DNA from: Methylococcales bacterium
Lineage (GTDB): Bacteria > Pseudomonadota > Gammaproteobacteria > Methylococcales > Methylomonadaceae
Direction of reading: 5' to 3'
Assembly: GCA_026398895.1 (NCBI GenBank)
Contig: JAPLRZ010000028.1
Span: 1 to 64,000 of the forward strand
DNA: 64,000 nt
In this document: positions 17,085 through 26,884 of the stretch, piece after piece
How positions within the stretch are numbered: position 1 is the stretch's first letter
How the letters are laid out: every line of letters begins with the position of its first letter
Made by a program: the position numbers and the translations under genes
Notes under the pieces: model-generated
What the model saw: only the letters and a program-made list of their open reading frames with translations
What the model was told of the DNA's origin: nothing
The model's database searches: none

Positions 17085-18055
17085 CTCAGTTTTGAAGCAC
17101 TCAAAAACGTCACTAGCCCCAAGGCAAACGCTAAAGGGTACATATATAATTCAGTGCGGGGGCGAAAATATTGTTTATCTTTTTCTACAGGCTCTAGCTC
17201 GTCTAGGCGCATATAAATATTATTGAGTTCATCGGTATTTTTGGCGCGATAATAATAACCGCCTGTGCTTTCGGCAATTTTAATGAGGGTTTTTTCATCT
17301 AAATCCAGCGACGGGTTGACTTTGCGATTACCAAATAAGCTAGGCACTAACATTTCATCCGCACCAATACCGATGGTGTAAATTTTTAATTTATTAGCGG
17401 CGGCTAATTCAGCAGCTTTTAAGGGCGTGACTTCGCCCGCAGTATTCGCGCCATCGGTTAATAAAATTAACACATGACTGTTATCAGGTTGATTTTTAAG
17501 CCGCTTAACGGCTAAACCGATAGCATCACCTATCGCAGTATTATCACCTGCCAAACCAATCACCGCTTCATCCAACAAAGTCTGCACAGTTTTACGGTCA
17601 AAAGTGAGCGGGGTTTGTAAATAGGCTTGTGTGCCAAATAAAATCAGCCCAATACGGTCGCTAACACGGCGATTAATAAAATCGCTGGCAATCGCTTTAA
17701 TGGCGGTTAGTCTATCCACAGGGCGTTTATTGAGCATAAAATCCTGCGCTTCCATACTGCGTGATAAATCCACAGCCATCATTAAATCACGTCCGCTAAT
17801 CGCCTGTTCAATGGGTTCACCTAACCATTGCGGTCTAGCGCAAGCAAGCACCAATAATATCCATGTGACCGTTGCTAACCACAATCCCCACGAATTGACT
17901 TTTAAGGTTGCTTGGGTTTGTAACTCCGCAATATCGTTTAAAAACGGTACTTTTAACGCCGCTTGTTCGACAGGATTACATACGGGCAACAACCAGCGCA
18001 CTAATAACGGTAACGGTAAGGCAAGCAATGCCCAGAGCCATGCAAAATGAATCAT
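17075..18055 (-). CDS. BatA-type VWA membrane protein
   Basis: The 326-residue protein has two N-terminal membrane helices, a VWA domain with intact metal-site motif VDLSRSM, followed by GDNTAIGDAIG and LLTDGANTAG, and a C-terminal helix (YPLAFALGLVTFL). The VWA domain is expected in the periplasm. It overlaps both neighbours, so it is translated with them. Family members work with a MoxR ATPase, probably in folding or metal loading of envelope complexes. The exact client is unknown. Confidence 0.85.
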   Translation of the reverse strand: MIHFAWLWALLALPLPLLVRWLLPVCNPVEQAALKVPFLNDIAELQTQATLKVNSWGLWLATVTWILLVLACARPQWLGEPIEQAISGRDLMMAVDLSRSMEAQDFMLNKRPVDRLTAIKAIASDFINRRVSDRIGLILFGTQAYLQTPLTFDRKTVQTLLDEAVIGLAGDNTAIGDAIGLAVKRLKNQPDNSHVLILLTDGANTAGEVTPLKAAELAAANKLKIYTIGIGADEMLVPSLFGNRKVNPSLDLDEKTLIKIAESTGGYYYRAKNTDELNNIYMRLDELEPVEKDKQYFRPRTELYMYPLAFALGLVTFLSASKLRWS

Positions 18056-18519
18056 GATTTTTTTTGTGCTTTCAGCCAGTCTTCACACAGACTGATGAGT
18101 TGAAAAATTTCTTGTTCCGAGGGCGGCGATTGTCGATAAGGTGCGTCTGCTAAACACCGCCCTGCCCCTTTGGTAAACGGTGCATCGTTTAATGAGCTAT
18201 CAAGAAAGGTTAACCACGCTTGCCCTATTAAACTTGCCGTTTGTGCGCGTGGTGCAACGCTAATCGCTACGCGCCGTAACAATGCCGATAGTTCTACGAG
18301 TTTTTCGCTATTGTTCGCCGTGCTGTTTTTAATGGTATTCAAAATTTTTTTTGCTGTTTTAAGCGAAGTCTTGCGGGTCAGGCGTTGATAGCACCAATAC
18401 AAAAACATCAAAAGCAAAGGAATCAATACAACTAGCAACCACCAACCAAGCGCAGGTGGAAACCAGCCGATAGCGTCGGGTAGATGCAAGTTTTTAAGTG
18501 GGAGTTGAGTTGGCTGCAT
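18052..18519 (-). CDS. DUF4381 family membrane protein
   Basis: One N-terminal helix (GWWLLVVLIPLLLMFLYWCYQ) is followed by a cytoplasmic segment with RLTRKTSLKTAKKILNTI and a helical end, as in DUF4381 proteins. These are regular members of MoxR-DUF58-VWA operons. Length 155 fits. The 3' end overlaps batA by four bases. The biochemical role is unknown; a scaffold between the DUF58 protein and the VWA proteins is a guess. Confidence 0.78.
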   Translation of the reverse strand: MQPTQLPLKNLHLPDAIGWFPPALGWWLLVVLIPLLLMFLYWCYQRLTRKTSLKTAKKILNTIKNSTANNSEKLVELSALLRRVAISVAPRAQTASLIGQAWLTFLDSSLNDAPFTKGAGRCLADAPYRQSPPSEQEIFQLISLCEDWLKAQKKS

Positions 18520-18531
18520 TTTATTATTGAA

Positions 18532-19452
18532 TCATCGTAAGCACTGAATAGGATCGTCTGCGGTACTGCATTGCATAAAGCTTAAGCCGCGCTTTTTTGC
18601 AAATTGCTGTAATCGTTCTAGTCGTTGTTCAAAATGTTGGTGATAGGTTAATAAGCGTTGCTGATCGCTGGCATCGATAAGTACATCACGCTCACCATCG
18701 GTAAATCGATAGCGACCTTGGCTGGGTAAATTATTTTCCAGTGGGTCATAGATAAAAATTAATACCACTTCACAATGCTGTGACAATTTAGCTAGATGCA
18801 CTTCTGACGCATCATTTATGCCGCGAAAATCACTAATGATAGTGACTAAACTACCAGGATGAGCGTGCTGTGTCAGTCTAGCAAGTACATGATCTAAGGT
18901 AATGACTGGCGCATTTTCGGCTGGTTTTTCAGAGTCATTACCACTGACCAGAGTACTTAAAAACCGCAATACCGCGTGCCTGCCATTTTGTGGTTTTAAT
19001 TCGCGGCAACTTGAATCAGAAAAAAATTGTCCACCAATACGATCGCCTTGGTGTTGCGCTGCCCACGCTAATAATCCTGCTAATTTAGCCGCTAATACCG
19101 ATTTAAAAACCCCACGGGTGGCAAAGTACATGGTGAGGCGGTTATCGACAGAAATAAATACGGGGCGTTCACGTTCTTCTCGAAACACTTTGGTTTGAAC
19201 TTTACCCGTCCGTGCGGTAACGTGCCAATCGATATTGCGTATATCATCCCCTGCTTGATACGCCCGCACTTCTTGAAATTCCATACCGCGACTTTTAAAG
19301 TGCGATAAATAACCGCCGCTGGTTTGCGCACGAATAGAGCTGCGTTTTAGATTTAAACTTGCCGCAGGTTTTGCCAGATTAATCAAAGTTTTTAGCGAGA
19401 TAAAAACCCGTTCACTGGCATCAATATTTGTTTTTTTTAACATGGTACTCAA
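18532..19452 (-). CDS. DUF58 domain protein of the MoxR operon
   Basis: The protein has the DUF58 hallmark segment FQEVRAYQAGDDIRNIDWHVTARTGK, followed by a degenerate VWA-like core (FISVDNRLTMYFAT, LVTIISDFRG). No membrane segment is seen. At 306 residues it is of the short cytoplasmic type. It overlaps the moxR gene by four bases. In such operons DUF58 proteins are thought to bridge the ATPase and the membrane VWA proteins. Confidence 0.87.
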   Translation of the reverse strand: MSTMLKKTNIDASERVFISLKTLINLAKPAASLNLKRSSIRAQTSGGYLSHFKSRGMEFQEVRAYQAGDDIRNIDWHVTARTGKVQTKVFREERERPVFISVDNRLTMYFATRGVFKSVLAAKLAGLLAWAAQHQGDRIGGQFFSDSSCRELKPQNGRHAVLRFLSTLVSGNDSEKPAENAPVITLDHVLARLTQHAHPGSLVTIISDFRGINDASEVHLAKLSQHCEVVLIFIYDPLENNLPSQGRYRFTDGERDVLIDASDQQRLLTYHQHFEQRLERLQQFAKKRGLSFMQCSTADDPIQCLR

Positions 19453-20456
19453 GGGACGGCAATGCGGGCAATCAGTTCTTTGATGACATGATCGGCGGTA
19501 ATGCCCTCGGCTTCGGCTTCATAAGATAGGATTATCCGATGCCGTAACACATCAAAAGCAATGTCTTGTATATCTTCAGGCGCGACAAAATCGCGTTGTG
19601 CTAACCATGCTTTGGCTTTGGCGCAACGGTCAATAGCAATACTGGCGCGTGGACTTGCACCATATTGTAACCATGAAGCTAAGTCTGCACCGTAAGCTGC
19701 TGGATTGCGGGTTGCTAACACGATTTGCAATAGATAATTTTCCAAGCTGTCTGCCATGAACACATCGAGTATTTCATTACGCGCTGCAAATAGGGTAGCT
19801 TGGCTTAGTGGTACAAAAGGTGATGAGCTTTTTTCCTGTTTTGAATCTGGGTGAATTTGCCGTGCTTCCGCTCTGACTAAATGCAGGATATTTTTTTCGT
19901 GTTCAGCACTGGGATAATCCACTTTAACGTGCAGTAAAAACCGATCCAATTGCGCTTCGGGTAAGGGATAAGTGCCTTCATGTTCAATGGGGTTTTGAGT
20001 TGCCATTACCATGAACAATTGCGGTAACAGGTAGGTCATTTTTCCGACTGTGACTTGCCGTTCTCCCATTGCTTCTAACAGCGCGGCTTGAACTTTGGCA
20101 GGCGAACGATTGATTTCATCCGCTAAAATCAAATTATGAAACACAGGGCCTGCTTGAAATTCAAATTCGTCTTTTTGAGGACGATAAATTTCCGTGCCTG
20201 TTAAATCCGCAGGTAATAAGTCGGGGGTAAACTGTACGCGATGAAAATCAGCTTCTATGCCTTTGCTCAGCACTTTAATGGCGCGTGTTTTGGCAAGACC
20301 AGGTGCGCCTTCCACTAAAATATGCCCATCAGCTAATAAGCCAATTAACATACGTTCGACCAGCACATCTTGTCCGATGATTTGTTGGTTAATAAAGTCT
20401 TGCAAGCGTTTTACTGCCGATTGCGTTGAATCTGTCGTGTTGTTTTGTTCTGACAT
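19449..20456 (-). CDS. MoxR family AAA+ ATPase
   Basis: Walker A GAPGLAKT and Walker B LILADEINRSPAKVQAALLEAMGE are exact MoxR signatures, followed by sensor 1 (MATQNPIEHEGTYPLPEAQLDRFL) and the lid domain. Length 335 is typical. MoxR ATPases act as chaperones with VWA proteins. It is the first gene of the operon moxR, DUF58, DUF4381, batA, batB/C, with overlapping genes throughout. Confidence 0.92.
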   Translation of the reverse strand: MSEQNNTTDSTQSAVKRLQDFINQQIIGQDVLVERMLIGLLADGHILVEGAPGLAKTRAIKVLSKGIEADFHRVQFTPDLLPADLTGTEIYRPQKDEFEFQAGPVFHNLILADEINRSPAKVQAALLEAMGERQVTVGKMTYLLPQLFMVMATQNPIEHEGTYPLPEAQLDRFLLHVKVDYPSAEHEKNILHLVRAEARQIHPDSKQEKSSSPFVPLSQATLFAARNEILDVFMADSLENYLLQIVLATRNPAAYGADLASWLQYGASPRASIAIDRCAKAKAWLAQRDFVAPEDIQDIAFDVLRHRIILSYEAEAEGITADHVIKELIARIAVP

Positions 20457-20787
20457 GATGAAATTATCTAGTTTAAAATCATAAAAATGAAGGTTTAAGC
20501 GTCAATTAAGGTATTTTTTAACTTACATGACGACAAAAATGGGTTAAAACGTTTGTTTAAAGTAGCCGCTTAATAAAGATGTTAACTATTTTATACTGAA
20601 TAGGCTCAGATCAATGCTTAATTACAGTAATAATTAGTAATTTTGTGTGCTGATTTTTACGTTTCTAGTTATTTAACCAGAAACTATGAGTGTAGAATGT
20701 CTTAGCTGGTGTTACGCATTATCCACGAAAAATGGTATGTAACAGCATTTTTGGTAACCCTCAACATTACTAAATGGTTTTAACAGT
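20457..20787. other. Divergent intergenic region, no gene seen
   Basis: This AT-rich 331-base gap separates moxR (minus) from the P-type ATPase (plus) and must hold both promoters. I see no small ORF with a ribosome site and no strong palindrome. Confidence 0.4.
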
Positions 20788-23607
20788 ATGTCAGACTACA
20801 ACGATTTCTTGGATGATTACGTGTTTATCATAATAGCACTGTTACTAGCTGCAATGATGCTAGTCGTTATCTTATGGATACTTTCAAAATGGTTACATCC
20901 TGTTAAAAATACCACCACCCCACCCACTCCTATTCAGCACGATTGGCATACGTTATCAATAGCTCAAGCCTTACATAAACTATCAACCCAATTAAGCAGT
21001 GGCTTAACTCAGGCAGATGTCAAAGAACGACAAAACTATTACGGTTTTAATCAACTCATTGAAAAACCACCCGAATCTGCTTGGCATTTATTACTATCAC
21101 AATTTAAAAGTGTCCTGATTGTAGTGCTGATTGTCGCGGCGATTCTGGCGACGGCTATTGGTGATTTAACAGACGGCATCGTCATTTTGATTGTAGTGAT
21201 GATTAACGCTTGCCTAGGTTTTTATCAAGAATTTCAAGCAGAAAAATCCTTAGCGGTGCTGAAAAAAATGTTGGCGTTACAAGCGACAGTGCGCCGTGAT
21301 AAAAGCATACAAGAACTATCTGCCGATCAATTAGTGCTAGGTGATATTGTCATTTTAGAAGCGGGTAATAAAATACCTGCCGATGGACGTATTATTAAGG
21401 CTAATAGTTTAGAAGTCGATGAATCGTCGTTCACAGGTGAATCTGTCCCTGTTTCCAAGCACAAACGCGAACTTAAAAATGCCGATACGCCGTTAGCCGA
21501 ACGGATTAATATGCTTTATATGAATAATGCGGTGGTGCGGGGACGGGCAGAAATGCTGGTAACCGCAACAGGCATGAATACTGAAATAGGAAAATTAGCC
21601 ACGCTATTAGCGCAAACGGAAGATGAAACTACCCCCTTACAAATCCAGCTCGATAGTTTAGGCAAACGCTTAGCGTTATTCGCGTTGTTCATCGTGCTGG
21701 TATTGTTCGTCAGTACCCTTTTGCGCGGCGAACCACTAACACAATTGTTTTGGCAATCGCCGCAATTCATCGAAACAGTTTTTACCGCGATTGCCTTGGC
21801 AGTCGCGGCAATTCCTGAGGGCTTACCCGCCGTTGTTACCGTCACGCTCTCGTTAGGAATGCACCGCATGGCAAAGCAACGCGCCATTGTTAAACGCCTA
21901 TCTGCGGTAGAAACCTTGGGGTGTACCACGGTTATTTGTACAGATAAAACAGGTACATTAACAGTGAATCAAATGACCGCACGGGCTTTGTATTATAAAG
22001 GGCAACGCTACAGCGTTAGCGGTGAAGGCTATGAAATAGCAGGTAACATTTTACCTAGTAGTGGTTCAACAACAGATTTAACCGAGCTATTGTTAGCACT
22101 GGCATTATGTAATGACAGCTGTGTTCAGGACAATCAGGTATTAGGTGATCCGATGGAAGGCGCGTTATTGGTGCTTGCTGCCAAAGGCGGTTTAAGTAAA
22201 GAACAAGCCAATGAACAACTGCCACGCGTTGCTGAGATTCCGTTTGATGCTGAGCATAAATTCATGGCGACTTTTCATCGACAAGACAGAGAAGTGATCG
22301 TGTTTATTAAAGGTGCGCCTGAAGTATTGCTGGCGTTATGTCAATCAGAACTTGATGAACAAGGCAATGTTGTTGCCATTCAACGCCACACCCTGTTACA
22401 GCAAAATGAGCAGATGGCAAGTACAGGTTTGCGCGTATTAGGCTTGGTCAAGCGGACATTTCCAACAGCAGATTTTTCATGGGAAGATGATTTATTTAGC
22501 TACATTGAAGAGCTAACATTTGTCGGGCTAGTCGGTCTCATGGATCCTCCAAGAGCGGAAGTATGCGAGGCAATCAAACTTTGTCACAAAGCAGGTATCG
22601 CGGTCAAAATGATCACAGGAGATCAAAAACTCACCGCAGCAGCAATCGCTGAAGAAATTGGTTTGGTGGGTGATGTTATTGACGGCACTGAATTAAGCAC
22701 GATGGATGATGCGGCATTGACTGAACGTATTAACAGCATTGGCGTTTTTGCGCGTACCGCACCTGAGCAAAAAGTCAGAATCGTAAACGCTTTAAAAGCA
22801 TCAGGTCATATTGTTGCGATGACGGGTGACGGCGTGAACGACGCGCCTGCTCTCAAATGTGCTGATATTGGTATCGCAATGGGCATCACAGGAACCGATG
22901 TCGCCCAAGAAGCCGCCACCATGATACTCACGGATGATAATTTTGCCACTATCGTTAAAGCAGTAAAAGAAGGACGCGGGATTTACGAAAACATGGTTAA
23001 ATTCATTCGTTTTCAATTGTCCACCAATATTGGAGCGATCTTATGCGTAGCTGTTGCGCCGTTGTTAGGCTTACCATTGCCGTTTACTGCAATACAATTA
23101 TTGTGGATTAACATCATTATGGATGGTCCACCCGCTATGTCGCTAGGTGTTGATCCTGCTCGCATTGATAGCATGAATGAAGCACCGCGCAAACCCGATG
23201 ATCGCATTTTATCATTACGCCGTTTTGGTAATTTATTTAGTTATGGCTTAATAATGGCTATCGGCACGCTAGGTGTTTTGTATGTCGATTTGCAAGCTGG
23301 CGACAAACTTCATGCGACTAGCTTAGCGTTTACTACCTTTGTGCTGTTTCAAGTATTCAACGCCTTTAATGCGCGTACTGAAAAAGGCAGTGCTTTCAAT
23401 CGGCATTTTTTTGCTAACAAAATTTTGTGGGCATCCATTCTCAGTGTGATTGTGTTGCAAATCATCATTGTGCAATGGTCAGCGGCTGAAATTATTTTTC
23501 ATACCACGCCATTAAGCGCGGAAGATTGGCTGCTAGCTACGGGTATTGCTGTATCAGTGCTGGTTTTTGAAGAGTTACGCAAGCTAGTTGTCAAACTCAC
23601 TCAGTAG
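20788..23607 (+). CDS. P2-type cation-transporting ATPase (Ca2+ ATPase-like)
   Basis: The 939-residue protein has the cation_ATPase_N segment (HTLSIAQALHKLSTQLSSGLT), the actuator motif FTGESVPV, the membrane motif PEGLPAVVTVTLSLGM, the phosphorylation site DKTGTLT (D386), MTGDGVNDAPAL and a C-terminal six-helix cation domain. This matches PMR1/PacL-type Ca2+ or Mn2+ exporters more than K+ or heavy-metal pumps. Unusually, an extra membrane helix (about residues 12-35) with a proline-rich linker precedes the canonical N-terminus. The gene is monocistronic. The transported ion is not proven. Confidence 0.87.
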   Translation: MSDYNDFLDDYVFIIIALLLAAMMLVVILWILSKWLHPVKNTTTPPTPIQHDWHTLSIAQALHKLSTQLSSGLTQADVKERQNYYGFNQLIEKPPESAWHLLLSQFKSVLIVVLIVAAILATAIGDLTDGIVILIVVMINACLGFYQEFQAEKSLAVLKKMLALQATVRRDKSIQELSADQLVLGDIVILEAGNKIPADGRIIKANSLEVDESSFTGESVPVSKHKRELKNADTPLAERINMLYMNNAVVRGRAEMLVTATGMNTEIGKLATLLAQTEDETTPLQIQLDSLGKRLALFALFIVLVLFVSTLLRGEPLTQLFWQSPQFIETVFTAIALAVAAIPEGLPAVVTVTLSLGMHRMAKQRAIVKRLSAVETLGCTTVICTDKTGTLTVNQMTARALYYKGQRYSVSGEGYEIAGNILPSSGSTTDLTELLLALALCNDSCVQDNQVLGDPMEGALLVLAAKGGLSKEQANEQLPRVAEIPFDAEHKFMATFHRQDREVIVFIKGAPEVLLALCQSELDEQGNVVAIQRHTLLQQNEQMASTGLRVLGLVKRTFPTADFSWEDDLFSYIEELTFVGLVGLMDPPRAEVCEAIKLCHKAGIAVKMITGDQKLTAAAIAEEIGLVGDVIDGTELSTMDDAALTERINSIGVFARTAPEQKVRIVNALKASGHIVAMTGDGVNDAPALKCADIGIAMGITGTDVAQEAATMILTDDNFATIVKAVKEGRGIYENMVKFIRFQLSTNIGAILCVAVAPLLGLPLPFTAIQLLWINIIMDGPPAMSLGVDPARIDSMNEAPRKPDDRILSLRRFGNLFSYGLIMAIGTLGVLYVDLQAGDKLHATSLAFTTFVLFQVFNAFNARTEKGSAFNRHFFANKILWASILSVIVLQIIIVQWSAAEIIFHTTPLSAEDWLLATGIAVSVLVFEELRKLVVKLTQ

Positions 23608-23676
23608 CCTAACTTGAATGCTAAGCTTTTAATCGCTTAATTTGATAACAAACTTAGCGGTTTTTCAGCCGTATAA

Positions 23677-23705
23677 GTGGGCAAACAGCTTTATCGTTTG
23701 CCCAC
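23677..23705. repeat. Hairpin of the GTGGGCA family between convergent genes
   Basis: Perfect ten-base arms GTGGGCAAAC and GTTTGCCCAC with a nine-base loop lie between the ATPase gene and alaC, which converge. It probably also serves as a transcription stop. Confidence 0.6.
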
Positions 23706-23720
23706 CTCACAGAATTATTA

Positions 23721-24911
23721 TTACTTCGCTGCCTTCTGATCTTTCTTCATCATCAAGCGAATACCCCGCACCGCTTGACGAGTACGGTGTTCGTTTTCAA
23801 TCAAACCAAAACGCACATGATCGTCGCCGTATTGCCCAAAGCCAATCCCTGGTGCAACGGCGACTTTCGCTTCTAATAATAATTTTTTAGCAAATTCTAG
23901 CGATCCCATTGCTTGATACTGCTCAGGAATTTTTGCCCACACAAACATGGTGGCCTTGGGTTTTTCTACTGCCCAGCCTATCGCATTTAAGCCATCACAT
24001 AACACATCCCGACGTTTGCAATACATTTCAGCAATTTCCACTATGCAGTCTTGCGGACCTTCTAAAGCTGCAATGGCGGCGATTTGAATTGGTGCAAAAG
24101 TGCCATAATCCAAATAGGATTTAATGCGTGCTAAGGCGAAGACTAACTCTTTATTGCCACACATAAAACCCACGCGCCAACCAGGCATATTGTAGCTTTT
24201 CGATAGCGAGAAAAATTCTACCGCAATGTCTTTCGCACCTTCAACTTGTAGAATTGACGGGGCTTTGTAACCATCAAACACAATATCCGCATAAGCAATA
24301 TCCTGAACCACCCAGATATTATGCTCCTTTGCCACCGCAATAATTTTTTCAAAAAACTCCAATTCCACGCATTCGCTGGTGGGATTACCTGGAAAATTAA
24401 GAATTAACATTTTTGGTTTAGGCCAAGACTCAACAATGGCTTTTTGCAACTCTTCAAAAAAATTGACACCGTCAATCATCGGCACATGACGCACATCTGC
24501 ACCTGCAATCACCACGCCATAAGGATGAATTGGATAGGCAGGATTGGGTACCAGTACCACATCACCAGGCCCTAAGGTGGCTAATGCTAAATGTGCTAAG
24601 CCTTCTTTAGATCCAATGGTAACAATGGCTTCGGTTTCAGGATCAAGATCAACATCAAAGCGAATTTTATACCAGTCACAAATTGCTTTGCGTAACCGTG
24701 GTATGCCTTTAGAAACCGAATAACGATGGGTATCAGGACGTTGTACCGCTTCAATTAGCTTATCAACGATATGTTGCGGCGTGGGTTGGTCAGGATTACC
24801 CATGCCAAAATCGATAATATCTTCGCCAGCAGCTCGCGCTTTGGCTTTTAATTCATTAACAATGTTAAAAACGTAAGGGGGTAAACGACTTATTCTATGA
24901 AATTGTTCCAT
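23721..24911 (-). CDS. alaC: Alanine transaminase (class I/II aminotransferase)
   Basis: The 396-residue protein begins with the AlaC-type N-terminus ([21 protein letters not shown]) and [12 protein letters not shown]. It contains NFPGNPTSE and the PLP lysine motif [15 protein letters not shown]. It would convert pyruvate and glutamate to alanine and 2-oxoglutarate in the cytoplasm, using PLP. The C-terminal end (KKDQKAAK) is variable in the family. It stands alone on the minus strand. Confidence 0.88.
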   Translation of the reverse strand: MEQFHRISRLPPYVFNIVNELKAKARAAGEDIIDFGMGNPDQPTPQHIVDKLIEAVQRPDTHRYSVSKGIPRLRKAICDWYKIRFDVDLDPETEAIVTIGSKEGLAHLALATLGPGDVVLVPNPAYPIHPYGVVIAGADVRHVPMIDGVNFFEELQKAIVESWPKPKMLILNFPGNPTSECVELEFFEKIIAVAKEHNIWVVQDIAYADIVFDGYKAPSILQVEGAKDIAVEFFSLSKSYNMPGWRVGFMCGNKELVFALARIKSYLDYGTFAPIQIAAIAALEGPQDCIVEIAEMYCKRRDVLCDGLNAIGWAVEKPKATMFVWAKIPEQYQAMGSLEFAKKLLLEAKVAVAPGIGFGQYGDDHVRFGLIENEHRTRQAVRGIRLMMKKDQKAAK

Positions 24912-25324
24912 TAACAGCTCTTTGGCAACGTGTAAGTGTAGAGTTAAAAATGTTGTCTAAATTACTGTTGTTACTACCATAAGTCAAATGGCAAACTATT
25001 AGGCAAGCTAACTTAACGCGGCTCAACACCATAGGACAGCGTGTCAAGTCGCGTAATGATATTAAAACTTGCCTTGTAAAATCACCTTTAAAAAACTTAA
25101 GCTATTGTTTTTAATAGCTATCATAAATATAAAATATTGAGTAATAGTAAAAATTAAAATGATTGGATGCCAAAATAATCAAAAATATGATTTTTGATTT
25201 CATAACATTATTACCACTATCAACAATTAAAAATTCCTTGTCATCAATACTTCTTTTGCCTTGTTTCAGATAATGTGTTAATTATTACGCATACACCTTA
25301 CAATGAGATAAAGGAAAATGCTCA
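24912..25324. other. AT-rich intergenic region, no gene seen
   Basis: The 413 bases between alaC (minus) and the small dimeric-barrel gene (plus) are AT-rich and carry the promoters of both. No ORF with a ribosome site and no clear palindrome was found. Confidence 0.4.
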
Positions 25325-25606
25325 GTGCAGTATGTTTTAATCGTTCATGAAGTCGTTGATTACGCCGAGTGGAAAAAAATTTTCGACCAAGCCGCTGACA
25401 TCAGAAAGCAAGCAGGTGAAATAAGTTATCAGCTTTTAAATATTCAACACGATGCTAACAACATTGTTCATTTTTCAAAATGGACATCGTTGGATAATGC
25501 TAGACAATTTTTTGAATCACCCGCATTAATAGACATCAGAAAAAAAGCAGGTGTTAAATCTCCAGAATTTATCTATTTAAATGAACTGGAAAATCAGATT
25601 TTATAA
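25325..25606 (+). CDS. Small ABM-like (dimeric alpha/beta barrel) protein
   Basis: The 93-residue protein reads VLIVHEVVDYAEWKKIFD, then a strand with NIVHFSKWTSLDNARQFFESPAL, and ends in a strand with EFIYLNEL. This strand-helix-strand order is that of antibiotic-biosynthesis monooxygenase-like domains, most of which have no known substrate. GTG at 25325 is used because the only nearby ATG (25318) is out of frame. The AAGGA ribosome site is somewhat distant. It stands 60 bases before the coiled-coil/VWA cassette and may be co-transcribed. Confidence 0.6.
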   Translation: MQYVLIVHEVVDYAEWKKIFDQAADIRKQAGEISYQLLNIQHDANNIVHFSKWTSLDNARQFFESPALIDIRKKAGVKSPEFIYLNELENQIL

Positions 25607-25666
25607 CTAACGCACTGCTTACTGTTTGTCGTATCACTTTACCAATTAATATTAGAGGAAAATAAA

Positions 25667-26032
25667 ATGGAAGAAGATAAAGATTTAGCTGCTCCATCCG
25701 ACTCCGATGTAGAGGGTGCATTTTTTAGCTCTCTAAAACGCAATAACCGACAAATACGCGATGACCGAGCTACGGCTATTGCTGAAGATACTGAGCTGGT
25801 TTACAAACGTAAAATCGAAGACCTAGAGCTCAATATTAAAAAAATGAAACGCGAACAGGACAATATGTTAGACCTGTCTCCGACTAACGCACAAAGCCTC
25901 ATTCTTGCCAGTGATTTTATTTCTGTCGATTATGTAGAAAAAGATATTGAATTAGGTATTAAAATCCGTAATACCGAAATCACCCTAGAAATAGCCAGAA
26001 AGAGATACCAATACTTATTTGGAGGATTATAA
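25667..26032 (+). CDS. Coiled-coil protein, first gene of the VWA/PurA-like cassette
   Basis: The 121-residue protein is highly charged. Helices at about residues 25-65 (DRATAIAEDTELVYKRKIED, followed by NIKKMKREQDN) and 85-120 look able to form a coiled coil. A short acidic start precedes them. It has no signal peptide. A good AGAGGAAA ribosome site lies before the ATG. Its stop is followed at once by the start of the VWA gene, so it is likely part of a complex with that protein. I do not recognise a family. Confidence 0.6.
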   Translation: MEEDKDLAAPSDSDVEGAFFSSLKRNNRQIRDDRATAIAEDTELVYKRKIEDLELNIKKMKREQDNMLDLSPTNAQSLILASDFISVDYVEKDIELGIKIRNTEITLEIARKRYQYLFGGL

Positions 26033-26033
26033 A

Positions 26034-26882
26034 ATGGGCATGGGCGATTACTCTCTTGATGATAGAACAACAAGAGCAACAACACTGGGTTATACCACCA
26101 AACCTGCCAGCGAAATATTCTCACCAAGTGCCAGCAATGCCATGAATCCGCATGGCATAATGCTTCGAGAATCCAGAGATTCTGATGAGCATCCTAATAC
26201 CGTGTCGATTATCTTAGCACTGGATGTTACAGGTTCTATGGGGTCTATTCCACACTTTCTGGTAAAAGAAGGTTTGCCTAAAATTATGGGTAATATTATT
26301 CAACGGAATATTAAAGACCCACAATTATTATTTCTCGCCATCGGTGATCATGAATGTGATAACAGTCCCTTACAAGTCGGGCAGTTTGAATCCAGTGATG
26401 AATTACTCGACAAATGGCTAACTGAGGTTTATCTTGAAGGCGGTGGCGGTGGTAATGGTGGCGAAAGTTATTTATTAGCGTGGTATTTTGCAGGTTTCCA
26501 TACTGTATTAGACAGCATTGAAAAAAGACAACAAAAAGGCTTTCTATTTACCATTGGTGATGAACCCACATTACGCGAATTACCCATTACCGCTCTTAAA
26601 AAGATAATGGGTAATGGGCAGTATCAAAATTACTCTGCCAGTGACTTATTGGATAAAGCGCGTGAACATTATCACGTTTACCATCTGCATATTAAAGAAA
26701 CCTCCTCAGGTAGCCAACAAACTGTGATGGATGGTTGGAAAGAGTTAATGGGTGATAAGCTCATTCTGGTGGAAAAACACGCGGAAATTGCCAAAATAAT
26801 CCCTGATATAGTGTCTAAAGTAACCGCTTCAGCAGCGCGACCAGACGATATTATCAAAGAAAAAACTCAGATTATTTTATAA
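26034..26882 (+). CDS. VWA domain protein (MIDAS type)
   Basis: The domain begins at about residue 55 with VSIILALDVTGSMGSIP, a metal-site motif of the DxTGSM kind used by TerY-like and copine-like VWA proteins. It continues with FLAIGDHECD and a glycine-rich stretch GGGGGNGGESYLLAWYFA, then FLFTIGDEP. No membrane segment or signal peptide is seen, so it is cytoplasmic. GGAGG at 26021-26025 fixes the start at 26034 (a nearer ATG at 26040 is possible). The next gene starts three bases after the stop, implying coupled translation. Confidence 0.75.
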   Translation: MGMGDYSLDDRTTRATTLGYTTKPASEIFSPSASNAMNPHGIMLRESRDSDEHPNTVSIILALDVTGSMGSIPHFLVKEGLPKIMGNIIQRNIKDPQLLFLAIGDHECDNSPLQVGQFESSDELLDKWLTEVYLEGGGGGNGGESYLLAWYFAGFHTVLDSIEKRQQKGFLFTIGDEPTLRELPITALKKIMGNGQYQNYSASDLLDKAREHYHVYHLHIKETSSGSQQTVMDGWKELMGDKLILVEKHAEIAKIIPDIVSKVTASAARPDDIIKEKTQIIL

Positions 26883-26884
26883 CA

